Shown here piece after piece: positions 1 to 12,796 of a DNA stretch of 64,000 nucleotides. Source of the DNA: Reclinomonas americana ATCC 50394. Its lineage: Eukaryota; Jakobida; Jakobea; Jakobida. Under the pieces are notes generated by a model. That model made no database searches, was not told where the DNA came from, and worked only from the letters and a program-made list of their open reading frames with translations. Position numbers and translations under genes: made by a program. The stretch covers positions 45,309 to 109,308 of the forward strand of contig PS015078.1 of assembly GCA_048213135.1 (NCBI GenBank), in the 5' to 3' direction. Numbering within the stretch: position 1 is the stretch's first letter; each line of letters starts with the position of its first letter.

Positions 1-69
1 GCGCGGAGCTTTCTTTGATGGGAAATGAATGAAGGACAATGCAAGAGGACGGACACGACGACAACTGTA

Positions 70-3000
70 TTATCTCGAGCTTGTTGGTGCTAAAGGTGGC
101 TGCTGTGAGGATGATGGTGGAGGCCGCTGCTGTTGCTGCTGCTGCTGCATAACGTATTCGGTGAGTCGCATGTGGGTGTCCTTGAGCACGGCGGTGGAGA
201 TGTCGCGAGGTGGCTCGGAGAGACGGTGGGCGTGACGTCTGGCACCGGTGCGTGGTTGTGGTTGCAGCTGTTGAGTAGGTGGTGGTGGAGGAGGAGCAGC
301 TGCTGCTGCGGCGGCGGGGCGGCTTCGACGTGGTCGCGGACGTGTTGTTTCGTCGACTTCGGCGTGCTCCAGTGCGGTGAGGTCGTCGACGGAGGAGCTG
401 CGCCGCCGGACATGCATGTTCTGGTGGCTGTTGCTGCGTGGCCGTGTTGATCCACGTACTGGCGTGGGCGAGCGACGACGAGGTGTGGCGCCGGCAGCTG
501 CGGCAGCGGCAGGACCGCCTCGGCTGGCCGACGTCGGTCGTCGCTCCACGGCGGCCGTCGATGCAGATCGTCGTCGCGTGACGCTGCTGCTGGTATGCTG
601 CTGTTGTGACAGTGGCGGCGGTGTGGCTTGTGTGGCCTGGATGCGGCCCGACGACGAGGCACGCCGCAGTTTGCTGCCGCTCGATCCGCCAGCTGCCGCC
701 GACGAGGCCGAGGATTGCCTCGGCACGGTGCCGGCAGCCGAGGGTGGCGTAGAATGTAACACGTGGGCCGACAGCGCAGTCGACGAGGCGGCGGCTGTGG
801 CCACCCACTCGCGATCCACTGCATCCAGTGCCGTCGTGTACTCGGGCACAAACGGATGATGCGGCGAGCCGTGTGCTGTCTCGGATGGGTGTCGCTGGTA
901 CGCCGCCGCCGCCGACGCTGCCGCCGGTGGTGGTCTCCGCACATCGCCGTGCGTCAGCGCACGACGTGGTGGCACGCGAGCTTCGGGTTCGCCAGGCGAG
1001 GGCGCTTCGGAGGACGACAGAACGGCGGCGGCCGACTCGGTGCGACGATGCGTCCGTAGTGAACTGGTGGGCGAGTACGTAGATGAAATCGGGCCGGGCG
1101 TATCGTCAGGTGGCGCAGCGGCAGCCGTCGGTGGTGTGGAGGGTGGTGTGGTGGGTGCCGACAGGGAGACGGCCACGGCGGGAGTGAGCGTGGACGAACG
1201 TGGGGCGGCGCCACGCAGCATGCCCACCTCGGAGACTGGTCGAGCGACCACGGTGGGCTCGTACGGTGCATGCAGTGCTCGTTTGGCCGATCGCGTCGCT
1301 GGGGAACCGTGCTGCATCGACGACTGCGACTGCAAGGGTGTGGTGGCTGGTCTGAGTTGTGACGATGTGAACGAGTGGTCGACCTGTCCATCAACGGCAC
1401 GGGAGTGGGTGAGCATTTGATGAAAGTATGGGTGGCGGATGCGACGCACCATGCTCTTCTCCAGATCCATCTGCAAAATGGTCTTGCGCAGGTATTCCTT
1501 CTTGATGCGTTGGTACTGCCAGATACATGCGCCGATGAGTGGGAGAAGCAACAACACAGGAACACACGATCGAGCGCACTTCGCCCTCCAACGAGGCAGC
1601 CTCCCGGTCCACTTCGCGCAGGTCGTCTTCCAGCATCACTCGCACCGATTTGTCTGCGACGCAAAAATGTGATGAGAACGCAAAGCAGTCCACGATCAGT
1701 GCTGCGACTCGCGACACCTTTGCAGTTGTGCACTCGGATGGCCAGCTGATTCCTCTCGGCCAGCTTGCCTTGCACCGCTCGATGCAGTCGCGACATCTGT
1801 GCCGACGGCGAGAGTGAGACAGGTGGCGATATCGTCAGCAGATGATTGCGCAGACTGTACCTCTTCCTCTGCAAACTCTTTCCACGACGCCAGCGGATGG
1901 AAGTCGGCCTGTTGCGTTGAGAAAGAGTCAGTGGATGAAGAAGTGAGATGCCGAATGATTGCAATACAAACACATACCCTGCCTGCGGCTGCACGCCGCT
2001 CTGCAGCATCGCGCTCACGTGGTGGCGACACCCACGCCTCCCGCACGACCGGCGATTCAGCGGCCGCCATGGAAGCTGCACATCAAGCAAGTGAGAATAG
2101 AGCGAGGATGGCGTCACCATGCGCGCACACAACAAGCACGCGCACCAGCACGAGAAAGCGATGACGGCTGCAGCGCTGGTGGAGGCGACGGCTGCGGTAG
2201 TTGTTGAGGGGACGGAATTGTGATGGGACCCATCGAGGCAGAGCGATCGCGCGATTGACTGCACGCGACAAAGCGAGTCAGAGATGATGAGTGCAAAAAA
2301 ACTACAACACCATCCTTGTTGCACGCACGTTTGTACAAGGCGATGCTGTGCGGCGACGGCTTCCACTCGTGCACGCAAATCCGACATGCCGGCAGTGGCA
2401 GCCACAGACGAACGAGCGGCAAAACTAGGTGGAGGTGGGCTTGGATTACTCTCGGCGACGGCTGGCGCACTGGCCACTGACGCCGAGCTCCGCGATGACG
2501 AGGGTGTGGACTGGGATGACGGCTGCTGCAATCTCTGTCAGCCTGTCGAAGTCCGAGGAAGACAATCACCACACGCACACACCTGCGCGGTAAAATCGCC
2601 GGCCAGCGACACCGTTGCGGGTCTGAATTCCGAGCCCGCGACACCACTGTGCACGCGCACACTCGCATGTCAGTAACGATGCAGCGAGTGACAGTGGTCG
2701 TGGCACGAACAGACCTGTCGACAACCTGCAGTGGTGCCACAGCCAGTTCACGCGTCTGCTGGTGCACCTGCCCTTGCTGCAGCGTGCGACTCCTGCGCAC
2801 CATTAGATTCCGAGTCAGCGGCGAGAGGGAGGAGGCGCAGCAGAGTGACAAGCAAGCAACCACGACACCGATCAGATGAAGTAAAAGTGAGCACGGCCGA
2901 CCCGTTAAGGGCCGACGAGTGCGTAATGGGCGGTCTTTCCAACGGCTCGTGGACAGCGGAAGATCGTCGCCCACTGGACGGTTCTCCACCTCGGTCGGAA

Positions 3001-6000
3001 AGGCCTTGGTCCACTCTGGCAGAGCAGACGGTGAGTGACTGGAACCTAGAATGAACGCGCAGCCAAACACACACTCAACTGCCGCTGCAATTGCTCGAGC
3101 GCAAAGTCCCGGTTGCGTACGGTCTGACGCAGCGTTTCGACATGTCCCTGCATCTCGACGAGCTCCTTTCGCAAATCCTCACGCTCGACTTGCAAACTCG
3201 TACTGTTTCGCGCATCATGAGTTCATCTGCACACGAGGCAGGTCGTGATGCCGAGACGCAACATGTTGCGGTGCACGGCCGCCAGTTCCTCATTCTTCTC
3301 TGCCAGCTCCTCCTTCACGGCCGACATCTGCGCAGGGCGTGATGATGAATGACTGAGGGATGATATCACCTGCTCACTGCACTTGGCCTCGCACCTTTTC
3401 GCGGTGCTTTCGATCGCGCTTCTCCAATCGCTTGTCCTCCTCCAGCATGCGACTCTCCAGCTTGCGAATCGCCAACTCCAGATCTTTCTTGAGCTGTGCG
3501 ACGTTGTTAGGATGACGCCCTCCCAAATGACTTGTGTGTGGCGACGCCACGCGCACCACTTCGTTGATGTTCTTCAGGCGTTCCAGGTTGTCCTTCAGGC
3601 TCGAGATCTGCCCGCGGTACTCGTCCTCTGACGACGTGCGCTCGGCCTCTGCAATCAACAATCGCTCTTCTGCCCGATCGGCCACTTCGCGCGCTCGTCG
3701 GTACTCGGCCTCCAGAGCACGACACGCTGTCTCCAGAGCACCGGCTCCGAGATCTGAGAGGGAGACAATCAATCAGTCGCCTCACCCACCACTGCACAGA
3801 AGTGCCTGCTACATACCACCCGGTTGCACCGTGTGTGATAGAGCCTCGTCATTGACAATGCGACTGATGGCCTGCACCAGCGCCGTGTGCAACAGCAGGA
3901 TGCGCTGCCGCTCAGCACCATACGTATCGGGATCCACACTTGCCGAGATAATTGCCAGCGCCTCGGCGCGTTCCACAGCATCGCTCTGCGACCCCACAAA
4001 GCCGTGTGAGTGCCTTCTCACGTGCCAGCAAAATGAGATGGAGAGAAAGGATAGTACGCACTCGTTCCTGGGAGAGCTTGGCACAGTGCTGTCGCAGTTG
4101 AAGCACCTGATCGTCGAGTTCCTGTCGTGGGTTAAATAAAACTCACACTCAGCCTCCTGTCGCATGCGCAACGTGGACACGACTACAACAACGCACTCGA
4201 ATCTGCAGGGCTTGCTCCGCTGCCGCGACACTGGCATGCTCCAATCGGGAGCGCAACTCGGCAGCCGCCACCGCCGCCACATGAGACTGCTGCGATGGCG
4301 GGGTGGCACCTGCAGTACCACTCATGTGGCCGGCGCTCGCTGTGCGAATCAACTTTTGTTGCGCCTGCAGCTGTCGGCTAACACTCTCCAACTTGGCCAA
4401 CACCTCTGCGCACGACGCATGAGAACATAGAGAAGCACGTGAAGAGTTCAAACGCTGGCGGACCTTGAGCGGAGGCGCCAGACGAAGTAGATGACATGCC
4501 GGCAGACAGGCTCTGCAGCACACGTTGTGTCTCCTCCATCGATCGCACGAGGCGGTCGGCATCAGCCACCGGCATGTCACTCTGCGACACAACACAACAG
4601 AGTGTCGGCCATCGACGCACAAGACGGAAAGAAATCTCGTCTCCTCCCTATACCTGTGCGGGCAAACCACGCTGCAGCAACGCGGCAAGCTCGCGCTCCA
4701 ACTCAGAGAGTAGCAGTCGGTAACGACCGGCCGTGAATCGGCTGCCGGTGGTGTTCAGGCTGAGCGCGCTGGCATGCAACGACGACATTTGCTCGGATCC
4801 ATCCTGCGCAGTTTGCGTCTCCACTTTAGTGAAACGAGCGATGATATCTGTAGCAGTGGAGCGGCATGTGTGCACCTGCAATGCAGTGATTGCGTCGGCG
4901 ACAGAGCGACTCTCACGAATGCGTCGCAGTGTCTGAGCGAGCTCCTCGTCAAACAGATTGCGCTGTGCTTCCAGTTTCTCGGCCAGCTGCATGACAATCA
5001 ACGAATGATGAGAGACGCAGTGCTCGTAGAGGCGTAGAGAGGAGACGCACATCGAGTTGCAGCCGTTCGTTTTCTCGACGCAGTTCATCCTCGCGCTCCG
5101 AGTAGTCCGACGAGAGTGCCTGCAGGCGGCGCGAGTGCTGCTGCTGCAGCTCTCGGTAGGCATCCTTCCAGCAGCGCAGCTGCTCCTGCAACACCTGAAT
5201 CTCCACACTGCGCACCACACGACACAGAGGTCAGCAAACAGAAGGAACAGAAACGTATGAAAAAGGAGAAGCCGAACCCTGGTGTGGATGGCACTGGAAC
5301 GCTGTCCGAGTTCGGAGCCAGAAAGTCGCCCACCATCTACACATACACACATACAGACGCCGTCAACCCTTCAGCTTGCCTACACCAGGCAGCGGCGGCA
5401 ACACGCAACAGGCGACTCGGGAACCGGAATCGGCGCGACCGAGAGCGGCGGAGGCACCGACTGCACGGCACCACCTCCCTGCCGAATCTGCGACAATGCC
5501 GACGAGAAGTCCAGCTGTGGCGTGCCCGTCACCTGTCGCCACCAGCATGAGCACCCTTGTCCCACTCTCGCCCCATGGCACACACACAACCGAACCTCGG
5601 GCGACGGCGACGGCGACTGTCCACTGCGGCGCACACGACTCAATCGCCTCGCCATCTCCGGTTGCATGTGCGGTGGTGGTGGCAGCAGCGACATGCCACT
5701 GCCTGCATCCAGCGGCGGCAGCGAACCCGACGATCCCGACTCGACTTGCGACGAGGCGGACACTGACGATTGCTGCCGCTGATGCTGCTGCTGTTGCGCT
5801 GTGCCCTCGGCCGACACCAACTCCAAGTACCGCTGCCATACGTGAGCCGGCAACGAGTCGCGCTTGTTTACAAAGTCTTGCAGGTCAGGCGACACCACCA
5901 TCCCTCGAACATCTTCTTTCCATACACAAAACACACAAATCAATGAATGAGAATGCGCAACACATAATGATGTCTCGTACGCACTTCCATTGACCGCCAA

Positions 6001-6168
6001 TGAGTCGCTCTTTGCTGTGGGCAACGATGATGACACTGCTGCTGCGTTGGGTGTCGACGACGAGGAGGAAGAGGAGGAAGACGAGTACCACGATGAGTCA
6101 TCATCCTCATCCTCATCATCATCGTGGAGATGCTTGTCATTGTCGCCAGCCACACGCACGTCATCCAT
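70..6168 (-). CDS. Long coiled-coil protein with one membrane segment and a disordered C-terminal tail (may be two genes)
   Basis: I do not recognise the family. Reading from 6,168 (ATG, start uncertain) there is an acidic, Ser-rich N-terminus, a Pro/Ser/Gln-rich exon (about 5,910-5,400), then many short exons of heptad-rich sequence (for example the segment starting VEIQVLQEQL near 5,215, LAEKLEAQRNLFDEELAQ near 4,990 and a Lys/Glu-rich helix at 3,770-3,400). Exons at 2,530-2,300 and 1,900-1,700 continue in the same style. Near 1,545 a hydrophobic stretch (LLLLPLIGACIW) is followed at once by basic residues, as in a single membrane anchor. The last exon, ending in TAA at 70-72, is about 450 residues of Ala/Pro/Ser/Arg-rich sequence with a poly-Gln run. 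Introns are GT-AG and short. The exon chain between about 3,050 and 2,530 is the least certain, so a gene boundary could lie there. A tethering or scaffolding role is possible but only a guess from architecture. Confidence 0.5.
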
Positions 6169-6530
6169 TGTCGCTTGTGTAAGCTCCTCGTCCAGGCGAC
6201 GCACGACGCTGCGCCCTGGCGCACTCACTCCTGCGATTGCTGCACTCAGTGGATCGTTCTCGCACTCACTCTCTTCACACACACACATACACACACACCG
6301 TCGTCCGCAAGCATGGCTCGAGGCTCGACGACGGTCAGTGTCTCTCTCTCGCTCTTGTGTCGTCGATGGAGAGAATGCAACGGACGCCCGCCACCTTTGC
6401 TTGCCAATTTTTGGTAACGAACTTCGATCTCAGAGGCGATCGACGTCGCAAGTGCGTGGCGAAACACGGATACTATGCGTATACTATAGTTGGAGTTTGG
6501 TCTAATGGATTATGTTTCTCTACTGCGTGG
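6169..6530. other. Intergenic stretch between the transporter and the coiled-coil gene
   Basis: This roughly 360-bp stretch lies downstream of the transporter stop (6,531) and upstream of the likely start of the coiled-coil gene. It contains an (AC)n tract near 6,280-6,298 and an in-frame open stretch on the minus strand reaching an ATG near 6,315, so an additional 5' exon is possible. I see no convincing TATA box or RNA gene. Confidence 0.4.
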
Positions 6531-8569
6531 CTATCGTGCGGGTTGGTGGACTTCGGCAGGCGACGTTGAGTCGACCTTTGCCGTTTCCTCCACTTCCTCC
6601 TCCTCCTCTTCGCTGTCGGCCTCGTCGAGTGCGTCCAGCAGCGTTCGCTTGTCGCCGTGCATGTCGGCCAGCTCGACGTCGTTTTCTGGCGGATCGAGAG
6701 TCTCTGCGGTCGTTGTCGTCGTGCTGCTGCTGCTGCTGGTCGCCGCCGCTTGCTGCGTGGCTTTGAGTTGCTGGCGGCGGCGGACCAGCAGGAACACGGT
6801 CACACTGGCCAGCACAATCGCAGCGCCAGTGTACTGCAGCGGACTTGTGATGGTGCGCCTGCACAGCGAATCCGTGAGCTGCAAGCAAGGAGGCAAGTCG
6901 ATTGAAAAAATCACATACCCCAACACCACCCAGGCGAAAAACGTGGAAGACACCAGTCGCACAGGCATGAGGCTGCTGTGCGTTGGTGCACCGATTGCCA
7001 CAATCACTCTCATCTGCAGCAAGTTGATGAACCACACCAGGCCTGTGTGCGTTGTGTCAGGACTTGTGGTGTTCCGTGACTCACGACAGCAGCGCACTTA
7101 CCCACGGATTGGTATACAAGGCTAAGCCAGCCCTTCCATGTGATTCTTGCCCAGAAGGTCCAGTCTGCGCGCAATCCAGGTGAGTGCATCGGGCACGGAG
7201 CGCAGGTGTCTGGAATGCGCTGCGGCGCACTGACCTTCATTGGAGAGGTACGACACGAGGGGTGCGTAGAAGATGTGTGACATGTTCTGGAAGGTGAAGA
7301 GTGTTTCGGAATTGCTGAGAGCGACCGCAGTGAGACACGTTCCCAGTTGCCACACACAGAAGGGTACGTGAGACTTACACTCCTCGCAACGCCTTCACTT
7401 GTACTGCATGCGAGGACAAGTCACAACGGGGGTCACTGCTGCGAGACACGCACACTGGTGCAAACGTACCAAACCACACGGCCAGCACACAGGCATTACC
7501 AAACGACACTGCACGAGGGTGACAGTGAGTGATCAGAGAGGCACACGCCACGAGCATGACAGCAACGCACCTCCAATGCCAATCGCGTCGTACATGGTCA
7601 ACTCGCTAAAGCCGACGGAGAACAACTGCAGCCGGGTTCACTGTCATGCACGCTGTGGACAGTCGAGAGAAGCACAGGTGATCCACGCAACGTTGGTGGA
7701 CAGCATCAACAGCGTGCCAAATGTCGACGCCAATGCCGTCCAAACTGATTCACAAGGTCAGGCAAACTGACGACTGCGCTCAAGCATCGCAGCACGAAAG
7801 ACACGCAACTGGTGATCGACGGGATGCGTTCACCGTACACACATCGAGCGAGCAGTGCAGTCAAGAACGGCGCCGTGAGCATGACCGCTACGTGTCACGA
7901 TCGATCGAGTCAGCAACGACACAGCAGACTGTCTGCAAAGATGCATGCATGCCAGACCGGAGAAGAACACAGCTGTGGGGAGCACAGGTGAGAGGCAAGC
8001 ACGCAAGGCAGCACATAAGGAAACCTTTGGAGGACGCAACGAGAGGTTAACCGCGGCGCCCAGGCTCCCGACGACCACATCTGTCAAGTCACTCAAGTCA
8101 CTCAATCACTCACTCACGTGATCACTGGCTGCATGCGACACACTGACCAGCATGACTTCTACCATGAAGCACCAGGTGGACCATCGTTTCAGCGCAGCCC
8201 ACTGCGTTTGCGCGGTCACACGTGTGTGATTGGGAGGGGTCAGTGACTGACACACACCTTGATCTTGCCTTGTGGGATCCACACGGGCAAGAGGGCCAGG
8301 AACACGGGAAAGGTGATGATCAGGTTGCCGAGAATCGGAGGAACACCCTCGTCAAGCTGCATGTCAACTGTGTGAGAGAGCAACGAGAGAGAGAGACAAG
8401 GAGGCAATGCATTGACCTGAGTGAAGCGACCAAACACGGGAAAGGTGCCGAGGCCGACGTGTGTGACGATGCTGCCAATGTACCAGCGGATGCGTGAGAG
8501 GAGGGACTCGGTGCTCTTTGTGGCCTCCGCAGGCCCAACAATGGCCAGCGAGGAGGAGGAATGCGACAT
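6531..8569 (-). CDS. Drug/metabolite-transporter-like multi-pass membrane protein
   Basis: The ATG at 8,569 opens an exon reading MSHSSSSLAIVGPAEATK, followed by RWYIGSIVTHVGLGTFPVFG, the first hydrophobic segment. About eight short exons then encode further membrane segments. The last long exon (about 7,040-6,531) contains segments such as LVWFINLLQMRVIVAIGAPT and a following SSTFFAWVVLGY, a layout close to the last two helices of EamA/DMT-type transporters. It finishes with a cytosolic tail rich in Ser/Thr, Asp and a run of Glu. Known members of the superfamily have ten helices and move small metabolites or nucleotide sugars; substrate and membrane cannot be read here. Family assignment rests on topology and the terminal-helix pattern, so another carrier family with similar topology is possible. 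Confidence 0.5.
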
Positions 8570-8742
8570 TCACACCACTGATGACAAAAACACGACAAAT
8601 CTGCCCCAAATCAGACTTTAAAATACTGTCCAAGTGGCGATCGGAGTGCCTCTTCCTCACTGCGTGGTCGCCTGCAAAGCCCTCTGGTGGCCCTTGCTTT
8701 CGGCGATGTTCGCTTTCTGCATGTTGTTACGTATCTACATTA

Positions 8743-10570
8743 TCACCTGAGAATGACTCTTGCCACTGTGCGCCAAAAGTACGGCAACTCGCTCCACGGG
8801 CTGACCGAGTCGTTGTGTCGCCCGCTGTATGTCTGTCCTCGTGTTGGATCGTATGCTGGCGCGTCTGCCAGTACGCTGTCGACGGCGAGGAGGTACTTGG
8901 TCGCCAGATCGGCGCCGGGGCAGGAGCGTTCACCGGCGCCGAACACCGGGCATGCGCTGCCGTGCATGATATCCGAGGCAAACATGACGACCTGCGATGG
9001 CTGTGAGAGAAGAGCAATAAGAATGCAAATGCATTTGCTGCGAACGAACCTGAGTGTTGGCAGGCACAACGACGCGATCGTCGTCCATGATCGCCTCGCT
9101 CACGAACCGCTCAAAGATCGGAAATGGATGCATGGAGCGGAGGGCGTGGTTGAGCAGCGCTGCGTGGGCGCTGCTGTCGGCAGATGGCACTGCGTGCCGA
9201 TGCAGATGCATGGCGGCGAGAACATCGCCGGTGTTGATGGACGGCGAGATAATGTACGGTTGCAGCAGCAGCGAGAAGCGCGCCGGCTGCTCCCACTCTG
9301 CACCGAAAACGCCAGACCATCGCTCGCTGGGTCGAATGAGGCGGCGGAGAAGCACGTCGACGGCGCGGTACTGCACGGACTTGTCGGCGGCACCGCGCAT
9401 GGCCAGCTCCTTGCGCCACTCCATCGATGCCTCCACGAACACCTCGAACTCGTCGCACCACTCCACGTCGAACAGATACTCGATGAAACACTGCAGCGAT
9501 AGCCGCGTCAGCACCACCGCGTCGATCCGACGGTCGCCGCCACGGGCGAGCAAGTTGCGTGCGTGCTTTGTCGCAATGTCGTGCATGACGGCCGTCGGCG
9601 GCGTCCGCGGAGCGACGTGAGCGAGAAAGTCGGCCTTCATCGCGGTCCACAGCTCACCGTCCACCGACTCCAGTGACAGAATGGGCGACCAGGCCGGCAC
9701 CGCCACTCGCATCTCCAACGCAAAGCCCTTCCGGTTCGACGCCTTCATCACACGCCGCGCCACCGCCGGATCCGCGACATTCATCACCCGCACACCCCGC
9801 ACGAGTCCCATCAGGCGAAACAGCGACATTTGCAGCGCACGGCGGGTGGCGGGCAAGCGCAAGCACACCAAGCAGAAGTTGCCGAAGCGATAAAACAGGC
9901 AGGCCACGAGGTCGAGGTGCACGAGCGCCAACTCGTGCGCGGCAAGCGGAAACACAAACAGCAGCGCCGCCGTCAACACCTCGAACGAGTATCGATGCCG
10001 AAAGAATCGCCACGTCTCCCAGTGCCGATCGCCGTACTCGCAAAACGCCTGAATGAGAAACAGCGCAATCCACACGGCACCGTATCGCTCCAAGCCGCGC
10101 ACACTGCCCGTCACACTCAATTGCACCGCCACGATCACCAGCGTTCCTCCACCAATGCCAGTGGCCACGCGCCACGCCGCGGTATCGATCTTTCCCGCGA
10201 CAAAGTCACCCGCGATGGTCTTGGTGATGTAAAAGAGCATGGTGGGGTCGACGGTGGCATCGCGCACCCACACCACTGCGGCGGCGACAAACAGAACAAC
10301 ATTGATCGCCATCGGAAACATCTCCGTGTTCACCAGTGCGCCGGCGACTCCAAAGCACGCGTAGTGCACCCATCGCGACGACGCAAGTAGTGGCTCTACA
10401 GTGCCTCTCTGCTGTTGGTGCCACAGCAGGGAGAGGAGGAGCAGAGTGGCGAGTCGCACACTGCCCCAACCGTACTTGATCAGACGATCGGAGTTCCAGA
10501 AACCAGATGGCGCAGGTGGAAGATGATGCGCAGGCGCGGCTAATGATGGGGAAGGCGATGCGCGCGACAT
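8743..10570 (-). CDS. Cytochrome P450-like protein with a polytopic N-terminal region
   Basis: Two exons (10,570-9,050 and 9,000-8,743, with a 49-nt GT-AG intron) give 592 residues. The first 235 or so residues hold about six or seven hydrophobic segments (near 36-50, 66-80, 88-102, 138-152, 163-178, 192-210 and 215-230). The rest reads as a P450: the heme-ligand loop is FGAGERSCPGADLA with Cys near 534, preceded by a Pro-rich turn after the K helix (LRSMHPFPIFERF). Two signature positions differ. The ExxR glutamate is replaced by His (HALR, near 475), and the I-helix region (near SINTGD) lacks the usual acid-Thr pair. P450s normally have one N-terminal anchor, so this many membrane segments is unusual. 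It starts 413 bp from a divergent THH1/TOM-like gene. The P450 fold seems secure from the Cys loop; monooxygenase activity is not. Confidence 0.75.
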
Positions 10571-10983
10571 TGTCTCCGAATGACGGAAATCCTTACCTGA
10601 CTGAACAATGCATAACTTCGACTTCACGCACTCACGCGGTTTCGTCTTTGCGTGGCGATACGCGGTGACTCGTCAGCAGCTCACAGCTGGTCGAGGTAGG
10701 CCGCAACTGGTCACCAGCGTTGAGTCGGATTTCGTGCAGGACCGAAGTCATCATCAGGCTCCTCTTTCACGCGCGTGCACAGTGTGCGCGATGACTGTGT
10801 TAGTGCAGTTTGTGGTGGTCGACTGCGTGGTATGCGTCCACTCTTCTCTCCCCCTCTCCCTCTCAGTGTTCATCACTCATCATCCCTTCTCTCAGTTATG
10901 CGCATGTTACACTGCACTGCTCATTGTCGGCGCTCGTCGTCTTCTCAAGCTGCCCGCCGCCAGTGGACGAACCGGAACTGAAC
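10571..10983. promoter_or_regulatory. Divergent intergenic region between the P450-like and THH1/TOM-like genes
   Basis: About 410 bp separates two start codons that point away from each other, so both promoters must lie here. It holds a pyrimidine-rich stretch (about 10,843-10,900) and an open plus-strand frame from an ATG near 10,609 that could be a 5' exon of the downstream gene. I see no clear core promoter element. Confidence 0.35.
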
Positions 10984-12750
10984 ATGCAGACTCGGCCTCG
11001 GGTGAGCAATGTTGTCTCTCCAATCAAAGGAAACCCGGCGCCCACGCATGCGCTTCTCACAGACGAAAGTTCGGCACTGATGACATCGCGTCGTGCTCTG
11101 CAACGCGTCAAGCAACGCGGTCGTCGCTATCGTGTGACTCTGTGTGTGCTGATTGTGCTGGCCAGTGTGAGTTGCGTGCCGACTGACCACACTCTTGCGG
11201 AAGAATATAGACAGTGTTCTCAGTGACGATGCAGTGCGTATCGCCTTTTTCGCCACGGACTCGGTGTTTCATGAGAATCCACGGGATCCCGATGGATGGA
11301 GACATTCAACGGGAGCGACAGCTCTGGATTTGTTCCCGGCGCTCATGTTTAGCAGTGTGCAGCTGCTGGTGCTGTTCTACTGGTCTGTCGCGCAAGCGCG
11401 CGTGTTGCTGCTGCGCCGATTGTTGGGCATGGCGTGCTCATATGCCGTGTGTGTAGGGGCCAGACGATTCGTGCGTTTCGTGTGTCGAACAACTCGGTGC
11501 CGAAGATCTTCCTGGAGCCGAGCATTCCGAGCTCACGGCACGATCACTTTGATCCGTCGCCCGTGTCGGCCGCCTCTGGTGCCGCGTTGCGTGAGTCGCT
11601 GGCCTCGTTGCCGTTGCCGGCGACTGCGTTCCGTGTGCAGTCGACGTCGTCGGTCAATAGCGGCGGCAGTGGTGCGGCGGCGCGTGCTTCCGACAGTGGC
11701 CAGTTCCAGGTGGTGTCTGTCGACGAGCATGGCATGCCTGCGTTTGGCGCTGTCCCGCACACGGGTGGCGACGTGGGCGATCAGGAGACGCTGCTGGCGG
11801 TGCCGCCCATGGCGCCCATGAAACCCAAGCAGCATCGGTGCGATCGTGTACCTTCCCTGCCGCACACATCGACGTTCTTGTTATTTTCCTCACTCTCCGC
11901 GTGCCCGCACAGACGACGCATGACGTTCCTGTTGTTGAACATTGTGGCGTACACGCTTCTCGGCATCATGCTGGTGGGTTGGGCGATGCTGCGCGCCGCA
12001 TCCTTGTCGCCACGCTCACCCACTCATCGATGCGACAGGTTTTCATGGAGGTGTTCGACGACGACTTCACTTACCAGACGCCGACGCTTCTCGGGCCACT
12101 CGGCATCGCCGTGTACATGTATGTGGCGACGCTGTTCGTGTCGTGCGCCATCGGATTCGCGGTGCTGGGCATCAAACTCATCCGCCGGCTACGACGCACA
12201 CCACTGTCGATACCCGTCGTGAACACGCGGTTGACGCCGATTTTGCGCAAAGTGACGCTGCTGACGGTCTACTGCACGCTCGTGTTTGCCACACGCAGCA
12301 TGTTTATCGCGCTGGAGTCCTTTGTCTCCGTGTTGCGTACCGATCAGTGCCTGGGAGTTCTTCCGTATCGCGACACTGACCACCTGTGCGCGTGCAGCAA
12401 AGTGAACGACTACTGGGAGAGCTTTGTGGTGCGTTGTTGTCGATGCAAGCCGGCAGCTGCGATTCGTGCTCACTGTTTACCACATGCAGGGCAACTGGCT
12501 ATTGCTGGAGGTGATTCCACTTGCGCTCGTCCTGTTGTGGATGCCCCAGGAGCGTGCACTGGAGGATGCCAGCAAGCGCGACTCGTCAGAGAGCACCGCC
12601 GCAGCTGCAGTCGCGCCCGTCGCCGACTCGGTGTACACGCGACCCGTGGCCACAGCTGCACAAAGAATACCGGCGTCGAATTCATCCTCCTCAAGCTCCC
12701 GACCTGCAGCGGTCGGCTCGCTGCCCGGACCAAGTAATAGGTCGTTGTAG
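10984..12750 (+). CDS. THH1/TOM1/TOM3-like multi-pass membrane protein (copy 1)
   Basis: The ATG at 10,984 opens an exon with a basic N-terminus and a first membrane segment (TLCVLIVLAS). Exon 2 carries DLFPALMFSSVQLLVLFYW. Splicing there gives the junction FYWGQ, matching the pattern in THH1/TOM1/TOM3 (DUF1084) proteins where a membrane helix runs into an FWAE-like motif. A roughly 90-residue Ser/Ala-rich loop follows. Later segments are MTFLLLNIVAYTLLGIM, GIAVYMYVATLFVSCAIGF, KVTLLTVYCTLVFATRS and WLLLEVIPLALVLLW. The C-terminal tail is Ser/Ala-rich and ends in TAG at 12,748-12,750. Plant relatives are tonoplast or endomembrane proteins of unclear molecular function; GPR137-type proteins share the fold. 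A second copy lies at 53,395-56,196 with an intron at nearly the same place. The family call is from topology and this motif. Confidence 0.5.
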
Positions 12751-12796
12751 TGAATGGTTTTATTGTATTGCTTAACCACGAGGAAAGGAGAGTGAT

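Noticed and set aside
70-1557. Several long overlapping open frames on both strands in the first 2.5 kb
   Set aside because: GC-rich codons in one low-complexity exon keep other frames open. Only the minus frame ending in TAA at 70 shows the membrane segment, basic flank and consistent splice sites.
6490-6570. A TGGTCTAATGG-like string resembling a tRNA D-arm
   Set aside because: No matching acceptor stem, anticodon arm or TTC loop could be found around it.
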